From Sweltsa coloradensis (taxonomy: Eukaryota > Arthropoda > Insecta > Plecoptera > Chloroperlidae), in the NCBI GenBank assembly GCA_024449915.1, contig JAMZAV010000070.1, forward strand, positions 124,001-188,000: DNA of 64,000 nucleotides. The letters run 5' to 3'. How positions within the stretch are numbered: the first letter of the stretch is position 1; each line of letters starts with the position of its first letter. Under the pieces are notes generated by a model that ran no database searches, was not told where the DNA came from, and worked only from the letters and a program-made list of their open reading frames with translations. Below, one piece after another: positions 1 through 12,610 of the stretch. The position numbers and the translations under genes are program-made.

Positions 1-310
1 AAAAAGCAAACATCTAAATAAAAATATCGGGCAAATCTCTTATGCTGAAGAACTGTCGATTTTGTTAATAGTTTTTGGGGAATAACGTATTATAACACGT
101 AAAAGAGTTAACACATAGGTTATTAAAAATATTCTTAGCCATAGCATTTAGAACCTCAACCTTTCAGGATAAAAGCAAAGCATGGCATTTAAGTTAAAGT
201 TGCGCAGGGGAAATTAAAGGAGTGTCCTTTAAATGGCAATGGTGAGTGGGCACATGTCTTAGATGGCAAGAGCCACTCGAACGAAGACTTATCCTCGTTG
301 GGTCTGGCTT

Positions 311-1696
311 TAATCCTGTCAAATAAGATCGTATATTGACGCTTGGAGGAAAAAATTGCGATGTCGCTGAATTTTTGCAGAGACCTTCCTTATATAATAC
401 TAAACAACATACTAAAACTCCCCTACAATCGGACTGGAGCTTCGGCCGCCATATTGGAAAATGGTGGCCAAAAGGTGTTTGTTATCGAATATCTCCAAAT
501 TGGTTTGAGATAGACAAAATATCTCAATAGTAAAAATAATCTCCATTAAATTTCCTACAAAACAGATGTCTTCGAGAGGGTGGGTAGGGGCAACGGTTAC
601 GTCACAAATTCGTGGTTTAAATGTTGCTCATTGGAGTACCAGCTTATTTACAAATTTTCACGCCCAGCATCAAACAATGCCCAGTAAATCCGTAAGAAAT
701 CGATTAAAATACAAAAAGACTTTTGTACGGGGTTCATGAAAGCTTCCATTAGTATTTTAAAAAATCAGGTCTGCGAAATAGAATTTTGCATTTACCCGGA
801 ATTTGGGTTTTTCCATTGTTGGAATTTCCTAAAAAATGCCCTTTTTGACTGTCCATTATTAAGCACTAAATAGTATTGGAGGAAAAATTCTTTCACGCAC
901 ATTGAAATGACTCAAATAATGATCCGATTACAACCAAAGTTTAAATCCAATATGGCTGCTAATTCCTAATATCCACAACATCAAAGTAAATTATGTAACA
1001 AAAAGAGTGTAAAAACAGCACGAAAACAGTATTCATATTGTGAATATTAGGAATTAGCAGCCATATTGGATTTAAACTTTGGTTGTAATCGGATCATTAT
1101 TTAAGTCATTTCAATGTGCGTAGAAAGAATTTTTCCTCCAATGCTATTTAGTGCTTAATAATGGACAGTAAAATATGGCATTTTTTAGGAAATGCCAACA
1201 ATGGAAAAACCCAAATTCCGGGTAAATGCAAAATCAGATTTCGTAGAACTGATTTTTTAAAATACTAATGGAAGCTTTCATGAACCCCGTACAAAAGTCC
1301 TTTTGTATTTAAATCGATTTCTTACGGATTTACCGGGCATTATTTGATGCTGGGCGTGAAAATTTGGAAATAAGCTGGTACTCCAATAAGCAACATATAA
1401 ACCACGATTTTGTGACGTAACCGTTGCCCCTACCAAAATTATAGAAGACCCCTGTTTTGTAGGGAAATAAATGGGGAATATTTCTGCCATTGAGATATTT
1501 TGTCTATCTCAAACAAATTTGGAGATATTCGATAACAAACACTTTTTGGCCGCCATTTTCTAATATGGCGGCCAAAGCTCCAGTCCGATTGTAGGGGAGT
1601 TTTAGTATGTTGATAAGTATCGTTTAAGGAAGGTCTCTGCAAAAATTCAGCGACATCGCAATTTTTTCCTCCAAAAATTCTTATTTGACAGGATTA
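311..1696. mobile_element. Foldback/MITE-like element with about 660-bp inverted arms
   Basis: The left arm (311-979) is repeated in reverse complement at 1033-1696 with only scattered differences. The outer 16 bases, TAATCCTGTCAAATAA, match exactly. Both arms contain GGCCGCCATATT-like sequence, the phrase GGAGGAAAAAATTGCG near the outside and GGAGGAAAAATTCTTTC further in. The spacer is only about 55 bases. Short open frames occur in both arms because they are the same sequence twice, and no transposase is present. The outermost bases are T/TA-rich, so a target duplication cannot be fixed by eye. It is likely a non-autonomous DNA element; the superfamily is not known to me. Confidence 0.75.
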
Positions 1697-4126
1697 CTTT
1701 TCATTTGCAAGGTACAAGTTTCGTATTTATAAAAGTTTGATTGTATTATATTCTTCCTTTATTTTAAATTAATAGATTTGATGACATCAAAATATAGGGC
1801 TTACCATACAGGTCAACTTTAGTTTACACGTAGCCAATAACAAATAATTTGGTTCCCTATCTATTTGTTGTTATTAATGTCAGCAAATTAATTCACATAC
1901 CGTATTTAATTTAGTTTTAATATCAACGACAAAAATATCACCGAGTATGTTATAAATGTGCCTGCTAGTGGGTTTCAATTTCAAAGTCAATTTTTTATTA
2001 GGACATATTGTACATTTTATGTAACAACAACACAATTTTTAGTGTATGTGTCCTTTAGCTAAATAAAAAAAATGTTACAAATACTAATATAATGAGAAAT
2101 TGTCATAATATGTAATAGGGCATTGTAAATAATAATAATTATTGAAAAGTAATAAAATAAGGTTAATGTCATTATATTATAGTTAAATAATAATATCAAG
2201 TGATAACAGGAATTTCTGTGAGTGTATCATTTAAGTAATCCTCCTGTGATGCTACTGCTGGCAACAGTGGGATAAAATATTTACTTGAACTATCAGCAAA
2301 ACTGTGTTGATGATATTAGTAAAATAAAATGATAATCTAGAGGAACGTAAAAATAGCGTTTTGTGAATAGATGCTACAATTTCACTTGTTCAAGTACTAT
2401 TTTATTTTATTTTTCATAGTATCTAAATTTGTTTATACACATTGTTGGTCACTTGATATAAATTCAACCTTGATGACATATTTTCAAAATGAAAATATGA
2501 GAAGACTTCACACACAAGTTTTTGAAGATGGCCAACAAATAGATGCTACAAAACGCTATAAAATGACACTTTAATAGTAGGCAATATACACACGTACCTC
2601 TAACGATAATATATCACCAAACATTAATTTTGATTAACCTGATGATATAAGTCAAATTTTCTTGATGTCATCAAACATTTTACCATAACATAATCACCAT
2701 GAGTGGAATTTACAATTTGTGGCGATCATCAAACTATTTCCTGCCGCTTGTTAAAGCAGAGCAGAACAGGGTAGGGAGTCCCCATGCATAGTTCGGCGCC
2801 CGTATGACGCACGTGGTCCCTGGAATGTAAACCAACTAGCCACAGATGAAGCGCCCACTGAAAGAAGGGTTTCAACCGAACTAAAGTGCTCACGCGTTCA
2901 CACGGCATTTCGAACCACTACTGTCAGGCTAAAAATACTTAATGTGGGATATTATTTAAACTCTTATCTGAATCAGAAGAGTTTCGTTTGAAAGAATCTC
3001 GCAAACACGAAATGCCAAACATTTTTTTTATATTTCAGGGTTACGATAACCTGCCCCAGTTCAGGTGAACATATGGGCTGTTATCTCGCTCTTGGTTCCG
3101 TTATTGTAAAAAGGAGGACCGGTGGAGGTGGCCCTGGCATCCGGTTTCTATCCAGCAGACCCTCACACTTCAGCTTCAACCACAGCACAACGACCAGATC
3201 TTAAAGTGTACAGTCACACGTGACTCCAGCCCGCCCTATGGAGGCTCGACAACTTATATCGTTTAGAGGTGAGTATGGCCCATCATGAGGAAATTATATT
3301 ATTATAGTGATAAATAAATAAATACCAATAATTTGACAAAATTTGTTAACTTATCAAAATTGATCTGCATCAATGTTATATATTTTACGAAACATGACTA
3401 AATTTACTATAAGCTTTGGATCGTTCATGATCCAGCTACGTGGGATGTAGAAATTGCCCAAACAATAATATCCCATCAACGTTTCGCTTAAGTGAAAGGT
3501 GTTTTACTTCAAAGCAGTTTCTCAATGGGGGAAACACAAAGTTGATTGGTAAAAGCACAGATAACCCGTGGTAAAAGTTATTAATTCCATTAACCTCTTA
3601 TGTTAATTAAATAAACGAATAACTTATCACTTGGAAATGGATTAAGCATAATAATTTGGTCGTAACGTTAATGATGTGAATTATGAAAGTAAGTACTCAA
3701 ATACCTTTAAAACTCGAGGTAATTGTAGTAGATACGGGCACAACGGTTCTTACCCTCTCGCACCAAAATCTAATTTTTGTCTATACACATTTGAGTTTAT
3801 TGATTTAAGACGGATAAGAAAGAATTCGCAAGAAAAAAATACGTGTACAATTCTAGGAAATGAAAACGAACACTATAGGTTTATTTGATTTGTGGCCCGG
3901 TTTGTTATGCTAAGATGGAACAAGAGGTCTCTTTCAATTCCGCACATATATACGTTGTAAAGTATAAAACGTGCATTCTTAAATAAATAAACACGGTTTG
4001 TATCTATATTCTGTTTAAAAGCATCAGCCTTGTCGATGCAGGGTAAACGAAACACCACCAACAAACATTTTGGCTCTGATTATAAAAAGATTGATTTTAC
4101 GATATCACGCTCAGGTTGTGGTTGAG
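1697..4126. other. AT-rich intergenic/intronic stretch, no feature recognised
   Basis: Mostly AT-rich sequence, with a more GC-balanced patch at about 2740-3250. Short open frames at 2371-2574 and 3676-3888 are low-complexity and have no recognisable domain. It presumably belongs to the Shaker intron downstream of the T1 exon. I see no splice-framed match to the expected next Shaker exon. Confidence 0.4.
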
Positions 4127-4162
4127 GTGGGGGGGGGGGAGGTAGGGGTAGGGGTAGGGGGC
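4127..4162 (+). repeat. G-run with GGGGTA iterations (G-quadruplex-prone)
   Basis: An eleven-G run followed by AGGTAGGGGTAGGGGTAGGGGG gives at least four G-tracts with 2-4 base loops, the classic pattern for an intramolecular G-quadruplex. It is a simple repeat, not telomeric, because it is short and isolated. Confidence 0.6.
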
Positions 4163-4404
4163 GATCAATCACCTGGTGTTCACCCCAAATAGGGGGTTGG
4201 TTATTTTCAGGATGGTGTTATCGTTTCCTGAACTGAGTCGGTTCTTGTAATTTCCCTGAGAGCTATGGCTAAGTCAGGGGTGGATCAATACATAGCGACT
4301 TCGGTAGCCGGAGAGTCGGCAAGATGAGCCATATATCACACCTGCCTGACTTGGCCCAGAGCATGGCTCTGCTAATCGTAAAAGGCGATTCTAGAGAAAA
4401 AGTC

Positions 4405-4690
4405 CACCTCGCAAACATCAGTTAGTAAGAACAGAGTATCTTACTCCCCAAACTAGAGGCGAGCTCTGGCAATCGTCGTCGGGGAATTGCCCCCTTCCCT
4501 TGACGACCCCCCGGCGACGATGACAATGACACAACGAACAATGACAAAAACGATGACGACCGCGACGTGAGAAACCCCCCTTCCTCCCCTTACCCGTGGC
4601 TGGTTCTGACCAGCATGGGCCCCTCCTCCCCACCCCCTTAGGCTAGAGTGGTGCATTATGACCTAACGGTTGACGCGTCCTTAATCCAAA
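4405..4690. repeat. Dispersed repeat D, copy 1
   Basis: The sequence runs from AACATCAGTTAGTAAGAAC through CAATCGTCGTCGGGG, a GACGA/ATGAC-rich stretch and GGTTCTGACCAGCATGGGC to GGCTAGAGTGGTGCATTATG and TTGACGCGTCCTTAAT. The same order of blocks recurs at 12955-13205 and 49555-49800, and its last third lies in the arms of the palindrome at 49959-50468. It is GC-richer than its surroundings. Open frames on the minus strand (4418-4656) are by-products. Its type (MITE, SINE or satellite fragment) is undetermined. Confidence 0.65.
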
Positions 4691-5553
4691 TAAAGCAAAA
4701 AGGTAGCCAAAGACTAGGCTTTCCTAGAACCTACCACCACCCTCGAACACAAAGATCGCGTCAAAAGATTGTATTGTTGACTCGACGACAAATTAGAATT
4801 AGCTGAATCCGTGTGATCGCCACTGCAGCACTTAAATTAGAAAACTTAGGAGGCTTTGGTGTGATTTATACACCAGACTGATGCTTCGTAAGTGCAGTAC
4901 TTTCGCACTACATGCAAGCTATAATAACATTATTTTAGTCGTGTTTTTATCATAGATAGATTACTAAATCCTTATTTCTCGAGTATGATCCGTTTTTAAT
5001 TTGTCCCATTTTTCCCACTGTGTTCGTCACTGCAGTGTTGATTGTTAATCTGTTTTATAACTTCAAAAAGAAACAAAAATAAAACACCCATAAATAAACA
5101 AAAATAAAACAAAATAAAGCCTTCAAAGTTCATAAAAACGAACATTTTTGTTTTTTGTTGTGACATATTTTTCGGGTTACCAAACAGTATCAAAATGGAA
5201 ACCAAATCATGAACAAAGATAATTGTTACCTTTCTGAGTGTGAAAACCAATTCATCTAGAGCGAAAGGTCAATGTAGACGTAGTTTGTAAAGTTTGAACA
5301 CATATTTCTGTCTCGGTTGCTGGCGTTCCCGTGCTAATTTGATTGTGATTACGAAGTTCGTCGAGTCGTACACAATGCTGTCAGCTACTCCATGTATGAA
5401 ACTTGTAATGCTCGTTGGCGCCACTGTTGAAATTGAATCGATAGATTTCCGTCTGCCCCGGTGAATCACTGCTTTGCTTTTAGTTAATGACAACAAGGTG
5501 CTACTCAACATCATTGGATTGCGGATGTTGGCGTCGGGTGAACAAGAGGTTTA
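4691..5553. other. Unassigned AT-rich stretch
   Basis: No repeat family or exon was recognised. Small minus-strand open frames at 4996-5250 and 5269-5514 show no Shaker or other familiar motif. Confidence 0.4.
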
Positions 5554-6310
5554 TTGGATGAGCGTAGCGAGCGAAGCGAAGATTCCATTCTACTACACTG
5601 GAGAAAAAAATCCGGAATGTTTTTTTTTTCTTTTTTTTAATATTTTTGTCTGTTTGTCCTCACGATTAAGGCTAAACCGATACTCCGATTACGATGAAAT
5701 TTTATGGAGGCCTTTGAAATCTTTGAACTTAGAACTGCCACATTTTTGAGCGCAATCGGAAAATTTTTTCTCATGAAAATCGCAATTTTACGATTTTTTT
5801 CGATTTTTAAAAAATTTCTTCGACTTATAACACCTACATGCTTTATCCGATTTTAATGATTTTTGCACACAACCTTCATTTTATGAATTAAGATATTCTT
5901 GTGAAATTTGAGCGCAATTGAAAAAATGAAATAAAATAAAAATCGAAATTTTACGGGTTTTTTCTTTTTTTAAACAATTCTTTGACTTATAACACCTTCA
6001 TGCTTTATCCGATTGAAATGATTTTTTCGCAGAACCTTAATTTTATGAATTAATATATTACTGTTAAATTTGAGCGCAATCGAGAAATTATTTCTTATAA
6101 AAATTTCAATTTTACGATTTTTTTTAAACAATTACGATTAATAATAAAAAAAAAAAAGTTAATTTTTTATTTTATTTAATTTAATTTAAAAAATTTCAAT
6201 TTAATAATGATTTTACCACAGAACAACAGAAAATTCGCATAACACATGGCAGCTCAATGCACCAATTACGCTCATCCAACAACGCGGCGGGACTTAAGCG
6301 TTTTCCTAGT
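5554..6310 (+). mobile_element. Helentron/HINE-like element, group A, copy 1
   Basis: The element starts TTGGATGAGCG and passes through GAAGCGAAGATTCCATTCTAC, a T-rich microsatellite, GCTAAACCGATACTCCGATT and about three iterations of a 130-160 bp module (CGATTTT, GCTTTATCCGAT, TTTGAGCGCAAT). It ends ACGCTCATCCAA, the inverted 5' tip, then AACGCGGCGGGACTTAAGCG and TTTTCCTAGT. AACGC...GCGTT can form the 3' hairpin, and CTAG precedes a T. This combination is the asymmetric terminal inverted repeat layout of Helentrons (Helitron2) and their short derivatives. No coding capacity. Confidence 0.75.
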
Positions 6311-7084
6311 TACAGAATCATTTAGGTGTGTGTTGGAACTGAACTAGACTTGCAGGAGATGCGGATTCACGATGTAAAATGGTTAAATGCGACTGTAATT
6401 GTATCTGTATGGGCATGTTTTTACATCAATGACTTCATTTAGATCAGCGGCAGATACATGACCCTATGTTGTTCCGATTTTCATTTCATAGACAATATTA
6501 TCACTATGACATCTTTATCTTATTTCCGATTTTTTAAATGTGTTTTTAGGTCTATCACAGTGCAAATTTGCAAAGATTTTCGCCTTCGGCGATGGGGGCC
6601 GTAACACACCCCAGCTTTAATCTAAAATCATAACCACCAAGTAACAGCATACCACTACACAATATCACTGTTTACTATCACTGTAACCTTTAATGTAATT
6701 TTTCGATTTTCATACGTGTTTTACGCTTAACGAAGCTACAAATAAAAAAATCAATCTCCTTCGGCGATAAGGACCTCTGCCACCCCAAAGCCTTACCCGC
6801 GAATTGTTGGACTACAGTTTAGCAAGACTATCCCCCTACCCCCCCTACACTTCTAAAACAAGATCACCCCCCCCCCCCCCATAAGTCACGGCTGATTTAG
6901 ATAGCAAAATAATCCCAAACAAGATTCGAGCTCTAAAATATGTATTTTAGGTAACGGCGATCACGATAAAAGCAAATGTTGAATGATTCCTCATTCCGGC
7001 TGGGCACGAGTCTGTGCACGGGGTAGAATTTGGTCTAGGGTATTTCTCTGCAGGTCGTACAAGGCGAGGAAAGAGGCAGGGTTT
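6311..7084. other. Unassigned stretch with a 14-C run
   Basis: AT-rich sequence carrying a C14 tract at 6867-6880 and two CTTCGGCGAT phrases (about 6584 and 6758). Nothing coding was recognised. Confidence 0.35.
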
Positions 7085-7640
7085 GTCTCGGAAACATCAT
7101 CAATAAGTAGGGAGTATTTTACCCACTAAAATTAAGGCGAGCGCAGTCGTCTTCTGCTACCCCCCCTCTTTGTTGACAACGACGACTACGACGACTAGTG
7201 GTGTGCTCGTATCCGATTTTCAGCTAACAACAGATATATTTTAGGAGGATGGTGGAGGTGCCGGTCCAGACAATCCAGAAAATTATAATGTATGATTTTC
7301 CACAAGTAACATTCACTATCCATTTTAACATGCAGTATTACTACGGCTGTCTTTTACCTATCCGACCCGACCCCAAACCAACAGTATAGTACCCAAACCC
7401 GACTCGACTGTAAAAACCTTGACCCACAAAGTCGGACAAAGCTGGACAAATCCAGCCACAGCTACAGGGAAGAAAGGTAATGGGGGCGGCCGTCTTCGCC
7501 TTCTTGGTCATCGTTCATCGACGTCATCGAGGGGTTATCGGTGGGGCGGGGGGCGGGGGGGGGGGGGGGAGGCGACTTTGACGATTGTAAAGTTTCGTGG
7601 AGTTAAATACTTGTTGTCAGATTGCTGATGACGCGATTTA
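7085..7640. repeat. Inverted pair of D-type repeat fragments around a PBS-like motif
   Basis: The segment 7085-7200 resembles the start of repeat D (AACATCATCAATAAGTAGGGAGTATTTTACCC, then GCAGTCGTC and GACGACGACTACGACG). The segment 7410-7640 resembles the same in reverse complement and includes a G-rich tract at 7542-7569. Between them, at 7250-7264, lies TGGTGGAGGTGCCGG, a partial copy of the tRNA-Ala-complementary motif described at 17612. The match to D is clear only in blocks, so limits are approximate. Confidence 0.45.
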
Positions 7641-7814
7641 CCTCCTTTATCGCCTTGCACGATTGCGAGAAGACTACCGTTTGGAAAAATTCTACCTATT
7701 GCTCAGACGGAGACTCGTCTGTCTTAAAAAACAAAATGTATATTTAAAAAGAAAGTATTATAATTTTTTTTAACGATTTTTTTTTTAAAGTTGCCTAAGG
7801 GTAATGCGACTCAC

Positions 7815-8080
7815 CTGAACTTGTTGATCGCAAGATCTCCGAGCTCGTAAAACTTAATTTCCTCTGAGAAGACATCGAGTGGAACGTTGACCGGCCGCCG
7901 CAACCGCCCGCCGCTCTGGTAGTAATACAAGATGGCGTCGAAGCTCGGCCGATTCCGGTCAAAGAAATACTCGTTGCGTAGGGGGTCGAAGTAGCGGATA
8001 CGCCGCGCGGGGTCCCCAAGTAACGTGTCTGGGAACTGGTTCAGAGTCCTCAGCTGGGTCTCGAACCGGAGGCCACTGAC
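7815..8080 (-). CDS. Sh: Shaker (Kv1) potassium channel, T1-domain exon
   Basis: Internal exon of the Shaker alpha subunit, a plasma-membrane voltage-gated K+ channel that repolarises neurons and muscle. It encodes 88 codons plus two bases, from [10 protein letters not shown] to DLAINKF. The reading includes the Kv1 tetramerisation (T1/BTB) signatures [50 protein letters not shown] and [11 protein letters not shown]. This region decides which subunits co-assemble. On the minus strand the exon is preceded by a pyrimidine-rich tract ending CTCGCAG, so it starts at the V codon (phase 0). It is followed by GTGAGT, leaving AG of an Arg codon (phase 2). From memory, Drosophila has N-terminally and C-terminally almost the same peptide, with Gln where this exon has Leu before AINKF. 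No stop or frameshift is seen. An ATG-initiated reading from 8113 would include the acceptor and is an artefact. Confidence 0.96.
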
Positions 8081-8113
8081 CTGCGAGGGAGAGACAACAT
8101 CGGTCAAGAACAC

Positions 8114-9379
8114 ACCTTGTTACAGGTTCATCACAGAATTAATAATTTTTTTATAATGTGCAAATGTTTTTAAAGAACAGTGTAATACTCTTCAGCAAAA
8201 TTTTTAGAAATGTATATTATTTGTATTATATCTTGTGTAAAAATGCAGGAAGACACAAAACAGTATTTAAATCAATTTTCAATAATACTCAATTCAAGTG
8301 TAAGATGCATATACTTAAATGGTCTAAATATAATAATTTATTACTTTTAATTTAAATTACCTTTACAATTAAATTAAATGATTTGAGTTGCGGTAAATGA
8401 ACTTTACTATTGACACGTTGGAATGTAAACGAGATTATGGAAAATTGAAAACATCAACAGATGAAAAATAAAAATATTGTGGGGTGGCATGTTTGTTAAA
8501 CAAATATTTCATGTCCAAACCGTGAAATCATTTTGAAAACACGTTTTTTTCTGAAATAACCACATAAACACAGATGACATTCGATGCAGTAAAGCTTTCA
8601 ATCCTTTCATTCCAAATTCAACCTAATTTTAACAATTGTTTCAAATAATTTAATGAAAACCTCAAGTTTAAAAAGTTGGTCACTTTACATTTTCTCTGAA
8701 ATTATATATTTTTTCATAGTTAATGAATATATTGTAAGTTATATCTGTTTGTAAAAAAAATCTTTTAATTACCTCGTAAATTCAAAGAGATTTAACTACT
8801 AGAAACAATCTCTTCAATATTAGGGGAGACTTTATGAAGCAAATTGAGAATTGGTAGCTCCTATGGGAAAACAAAGTGTGGAGAATTTGTAACGTAATCC
8901 CTCTAATATGCAACTTGATGAAAAACATTAACGTAAAGAAACATTTCTTAGGTCGAATCAGCTGTAATACAACACTGTACAAACAATGATTTAGGTGTTA
9001 GCCTCCCAAAACAGATAAGTATTTTGTTGAGAATTAGTACAAATTGTTTACCATCAACACAAAATAGGACATGAATATATTTTTTAAAGGTGGATTATGG
9101 ATTTAACATTACCAAAAATAAGTTAAACACCAATTGATTAAAATATTTCGTTGGAGTGAGCATCTGTACACTTTAAAAATAACACGTTCACTCCTGATAT
9201 GACTACTTACGTGTATACCAAACTAGTTTAATTGAGGGTGATATGCTTGGAGCAACAGATTGTAACATGAATGATACATTTACAAATAACACCTTTAATG
9301 TAGACATTGAAAATAGTTTTCTACATTCCTCACGTATAAATTGTATTAAATAAAGAATAATCAATGGGCAAAACACCCA
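8114..9379. other. Intronic AT-rich stretch upstream of the T1-exon acceptor
   Basis: Plain AT-rich Shaker intron sequence without a recognised repeat. Open frames at 8158-8355 and 8782-8982 are low-complexity. Confidence 0.4.
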
Positions 9380-9500
9380 GACATAACATTTACGTCGGTC
9401 CGTCCGCTGTGCGTGTGCGCGATATAACCGAACATGAGGGGAGTTGAACGCTGGAACAAGCGCGGTATAATAACGGTAAGCTTCGCTCCCTATTTTATTA
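9380..9500 (-). repeat. Fragment resembling the upstream part of PBS-type retroelements
   Basis: It contains CGGTAAGCTTCGCTCCCTATTTT, whose reverse complement matches the AATAGG(G)AGCGAAGC and CTTACCGTTATT blocks found 50-100 bp before the PBS motif at 17612 and 44058. No PBS is seen next to it. Low-confidence fragment. Confidence 0.3.
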
Positions 9501-11808
9501 AGTTAACACTACAGTTACAACTAAGTATAACGCTATCGAGTGGCGTGTGGGTACGCATAGGAAATGCATAGCCTTGGTAGTTCACAATCATTCATTTGTA
9601 TGAGAATAGTTTGTAAGGATGTAGGCCATAACCTAGATTACCGTATTGAGTTGTGAGCTGCAGTAACAGTATCTAGAAAATAATTTAACAGCGCGGAACT
9701 TGACTATTCCAGTTTTATGTTACGTTATGGTACTTCATTCACATACAAATAATACCGTTTGGAATAATATCGATAACTCGCGTAATATATAATCATGCAC
9801 AGAATTGCATTTTATACAATAAAGAGATCAGTCATCAAATTTGTATGAAATCATTTATATAAATAATCAGTGGGAATTAGTGCGGGAATATGGGTGAGGA
9901 ATTAAAAACACCCAAAGAAATAGAAGTACAATTTGATAAAACCTTGATTGAATGCTGAAAGTAGTTTAAATGATCGTTCGATCCAAAACCACGGTGAGAA
10001 ATTAGTGTGAGTTTTTCTAGATACTTCAATTTCAAGTTACTGTTTAATAGAAGTTTATAATTACTATATATTTTTTTACAACTACCAATAATTTGTATGG
10101 CTTACTATAGTATTATGTTTATTTTGTTATTGTTCATGAGGTTTTTGTATAGTTGGTCTATCTCAAAGCTGAAGCCGCAGTTGAATAGACCCGTTAGTTC
10201 AGGTGCTTTTAACTGTTATTTTATGGTAGAGTTGGTGACTTCCGTATGCAGTGACATTATTTAAATATTTACTGTACCAAAATGTCTTCGAAATTTCATA
10301 AAAATGCAGAAAATCTTTGTTTTGAATTAAACCTGTATTTAAGCGTGTAACGCACGAGCTAGCCCAGCCAGCCGGTAATAAAAATACAGCCGCTGTTTCT
10401 TGAGTGACTCACGCGACGTCCCCGCCCCTGTAGTTTAATAGCGCCACCCTTCACTAGTACCCGTGATTGCAGCTTTTAGAATAATACTGCAATTAAGAAC
10501 CAGTCTACCGTGGAATTATTATGTGCGGAGTTAGCGTACACTGTACATGCATTACGTTAGGACAATACTCTATTTACCACATACACCTCATTACTCATAC
10601 ACAGTTTAAATAACCAATACACAATGGTATAATATCCAAAGTGATTTCAAAAGTGACAGACTTTTTAACTTTTGTATTACGAAGTTGAAAATACAATTTT
10701 ATGTGTATTATTTTAAATTAAAAAAAATATTATGTTATATTTTCCAGCAATTTTAGCATTACACAATATTATTTTGTAAAGTGAGGATATTGTATAACAA
10801 GGACGACAGTTACGGAAGTACTACAGGTCAGAATCTCTTTCTGATGCTCTTGCATCCATCATTATTTATATTTACACATTTAATTTGTTAATATAAAAAT
10901 AAAAAATCATGAAATGAATAAATAATAATTAATAATAATAAACAATTGTTGTATAATGGTTTTCACACCTAAACAGAGTACTACTAAGAGCTAATCCAAA
11001 CATATGATAACATGCAAACATTGCCTAGTTTAAAATTGTTAGAACTTTTTCTGAAGTAATTGCAAAATCCAACCAAACTGGAAGATTATCTAGGGTCAAC
11101 TGAGAAAATTAATTATAAATCGTATTTTCTATGTGAAAATAAAATAATCAGATGTAAAATAAGGCGAAAGCAAATCGTTTTTCTCTGCGAAAATTGTTAA
11201 ATTTTATCACGTGAATGCGAAAATACGGAGAAATGAATGGTAAACGCCTGTAGGGCGTGTGTTCACCGGAATCCAATGTTCTCGTTGACGAGGTTGGTAA
11301 TCGATGAGGTCCGCGCGACCAAGCCACGCATTGAATTAGTGGTTTGTGTAGTTAGGAGAGCATGGCACGCGATCCGCATCTAGGCCGTGCAGGCCTCACA
11401 CCGCTACACTTTCTTACACGGCGTAATTAATCGATCCTGCCGGGCCAGCCTTTCACTTTGACAGAGAATACATTTTAAAGAAGCTTGGGGAAGAGTGGAA
11501 CTTTAAATCTGGCTGGTAAGTGAAGAGAGAGGGAGATAAAAGTAAAAAGATATTATTTTCAGTTTTATTAAAATAATGCCCAAAGCTGCTGAAGTAGATT
11601 TTGAGTTAAGACTGAAAAGAAAGATAATTTAATAGTGAGTTACGAGAGAAAAATGAGAGTTTAAAAAGTAAGTTAAGAAATTATTTGCAATTTTAATGCA
11701 GTTATCAACCAAAATGCATCTACACTCATCTGCTTACGTAGATACAGAATTTTAACAGTAAAGAGGATTAAAGTGAAGAAATTAAGGAGTCACTTGAGAC
11801 AAGGATAG
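9501..11808. other. Intronic stretch, no feature recognised
   Basis: Mostly AT-rich. GC-balanced islands at about 10340-10460 and 11210-11450 are not obviously repetitive within the window and could be unique intronic sequence. No coding exon seen. Confidence 0.35.
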
Positions 11809-11886
11809 TTAGATGAGCGTAGCGTGCGAAGCGAAGATTCCATTCTACTACACTGTAGAAAAAAATCCAGAATGTTTTTTTTTCCT

Positions 11887-11938
<52 letters not shown>

Positions 11939-12610
11939 TTTTGTATTTTTGTCTGTTTGTCCACACGATTCCGGCTAAACCGATACTCCGATTGCGATGA
12001 AATTTTATGGAGGCCTTCGAAATCTCTGAACTTAGAACTGCCACGTTTTTGAGCGCAATCGGAAAATTTTTTCTTATGAAAATCGCAATTTTACGATTTT
12101 TTTCGATTTTTAAAAAAATTCTTCGACTTATATCACCTACATGCTTTATCCGATTTTAATGATTTTTGCACAGAACCTTTATTTTATGAACTAAGATATT
12201 TTTTTGAAATTTGAGCGCAATTGAAAAAATATTTATCACAAAAACGAAATTTTACAGGTTTTTTCTTTTTTAAACAATTCTTTGACTTATAACACCTACA
12301 TGCTTTATCCGATTGTAATGATTTTTTCACAGAACCTTTATTTTATGAATGCATATATTAGTGTAAAATTTGAGCGCCATCGAGAAATTAATTCTTATAA
12401 AAATCGCAATTTTACGATTTTTTTTAACAATTACGATTAATTAAATTTTTTTTAAAAATTAGGTTGATTTTTAATTTAATTTAATATAAAAAAAATTCAA
12501 CTTAGTAATGATTTTGACACAGAACAACAGAAAATTCGCATAACACATGGCAGCTCAATGCACCAATTACGCTCATCCTACAACGCGGCGGGACTTGAGC
12601 GTTTTCCTAG
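11809..12610 (+). mobile_element. Helentron/HINE-like element, group A, copy 2
   Basis: Same layout as the copy at 5554: a 5' end (T)TAGATGAGCGTAGCG, a long CTTT microsatellite at about 11884-11940, the CCGGCTAAACCGATACTCCG block, two to three internal modules, and a 3' end ACGCTCATCC-TACAACGCGGCGGGACTTGAGCG-TTTTCCTAGT. The microsatellite lies in a fixed place in group A copies. Open frames on both strands (11790-12052) are translations of the microsatellite. Confidence 0.75.

Noticed and set aside
1..7814. Search for the next Shaker exon (EDEGFIKEEE... to S1)
   Set aside because: No frame on the minus strand shows it; it must lie beyond the left edge of the window.
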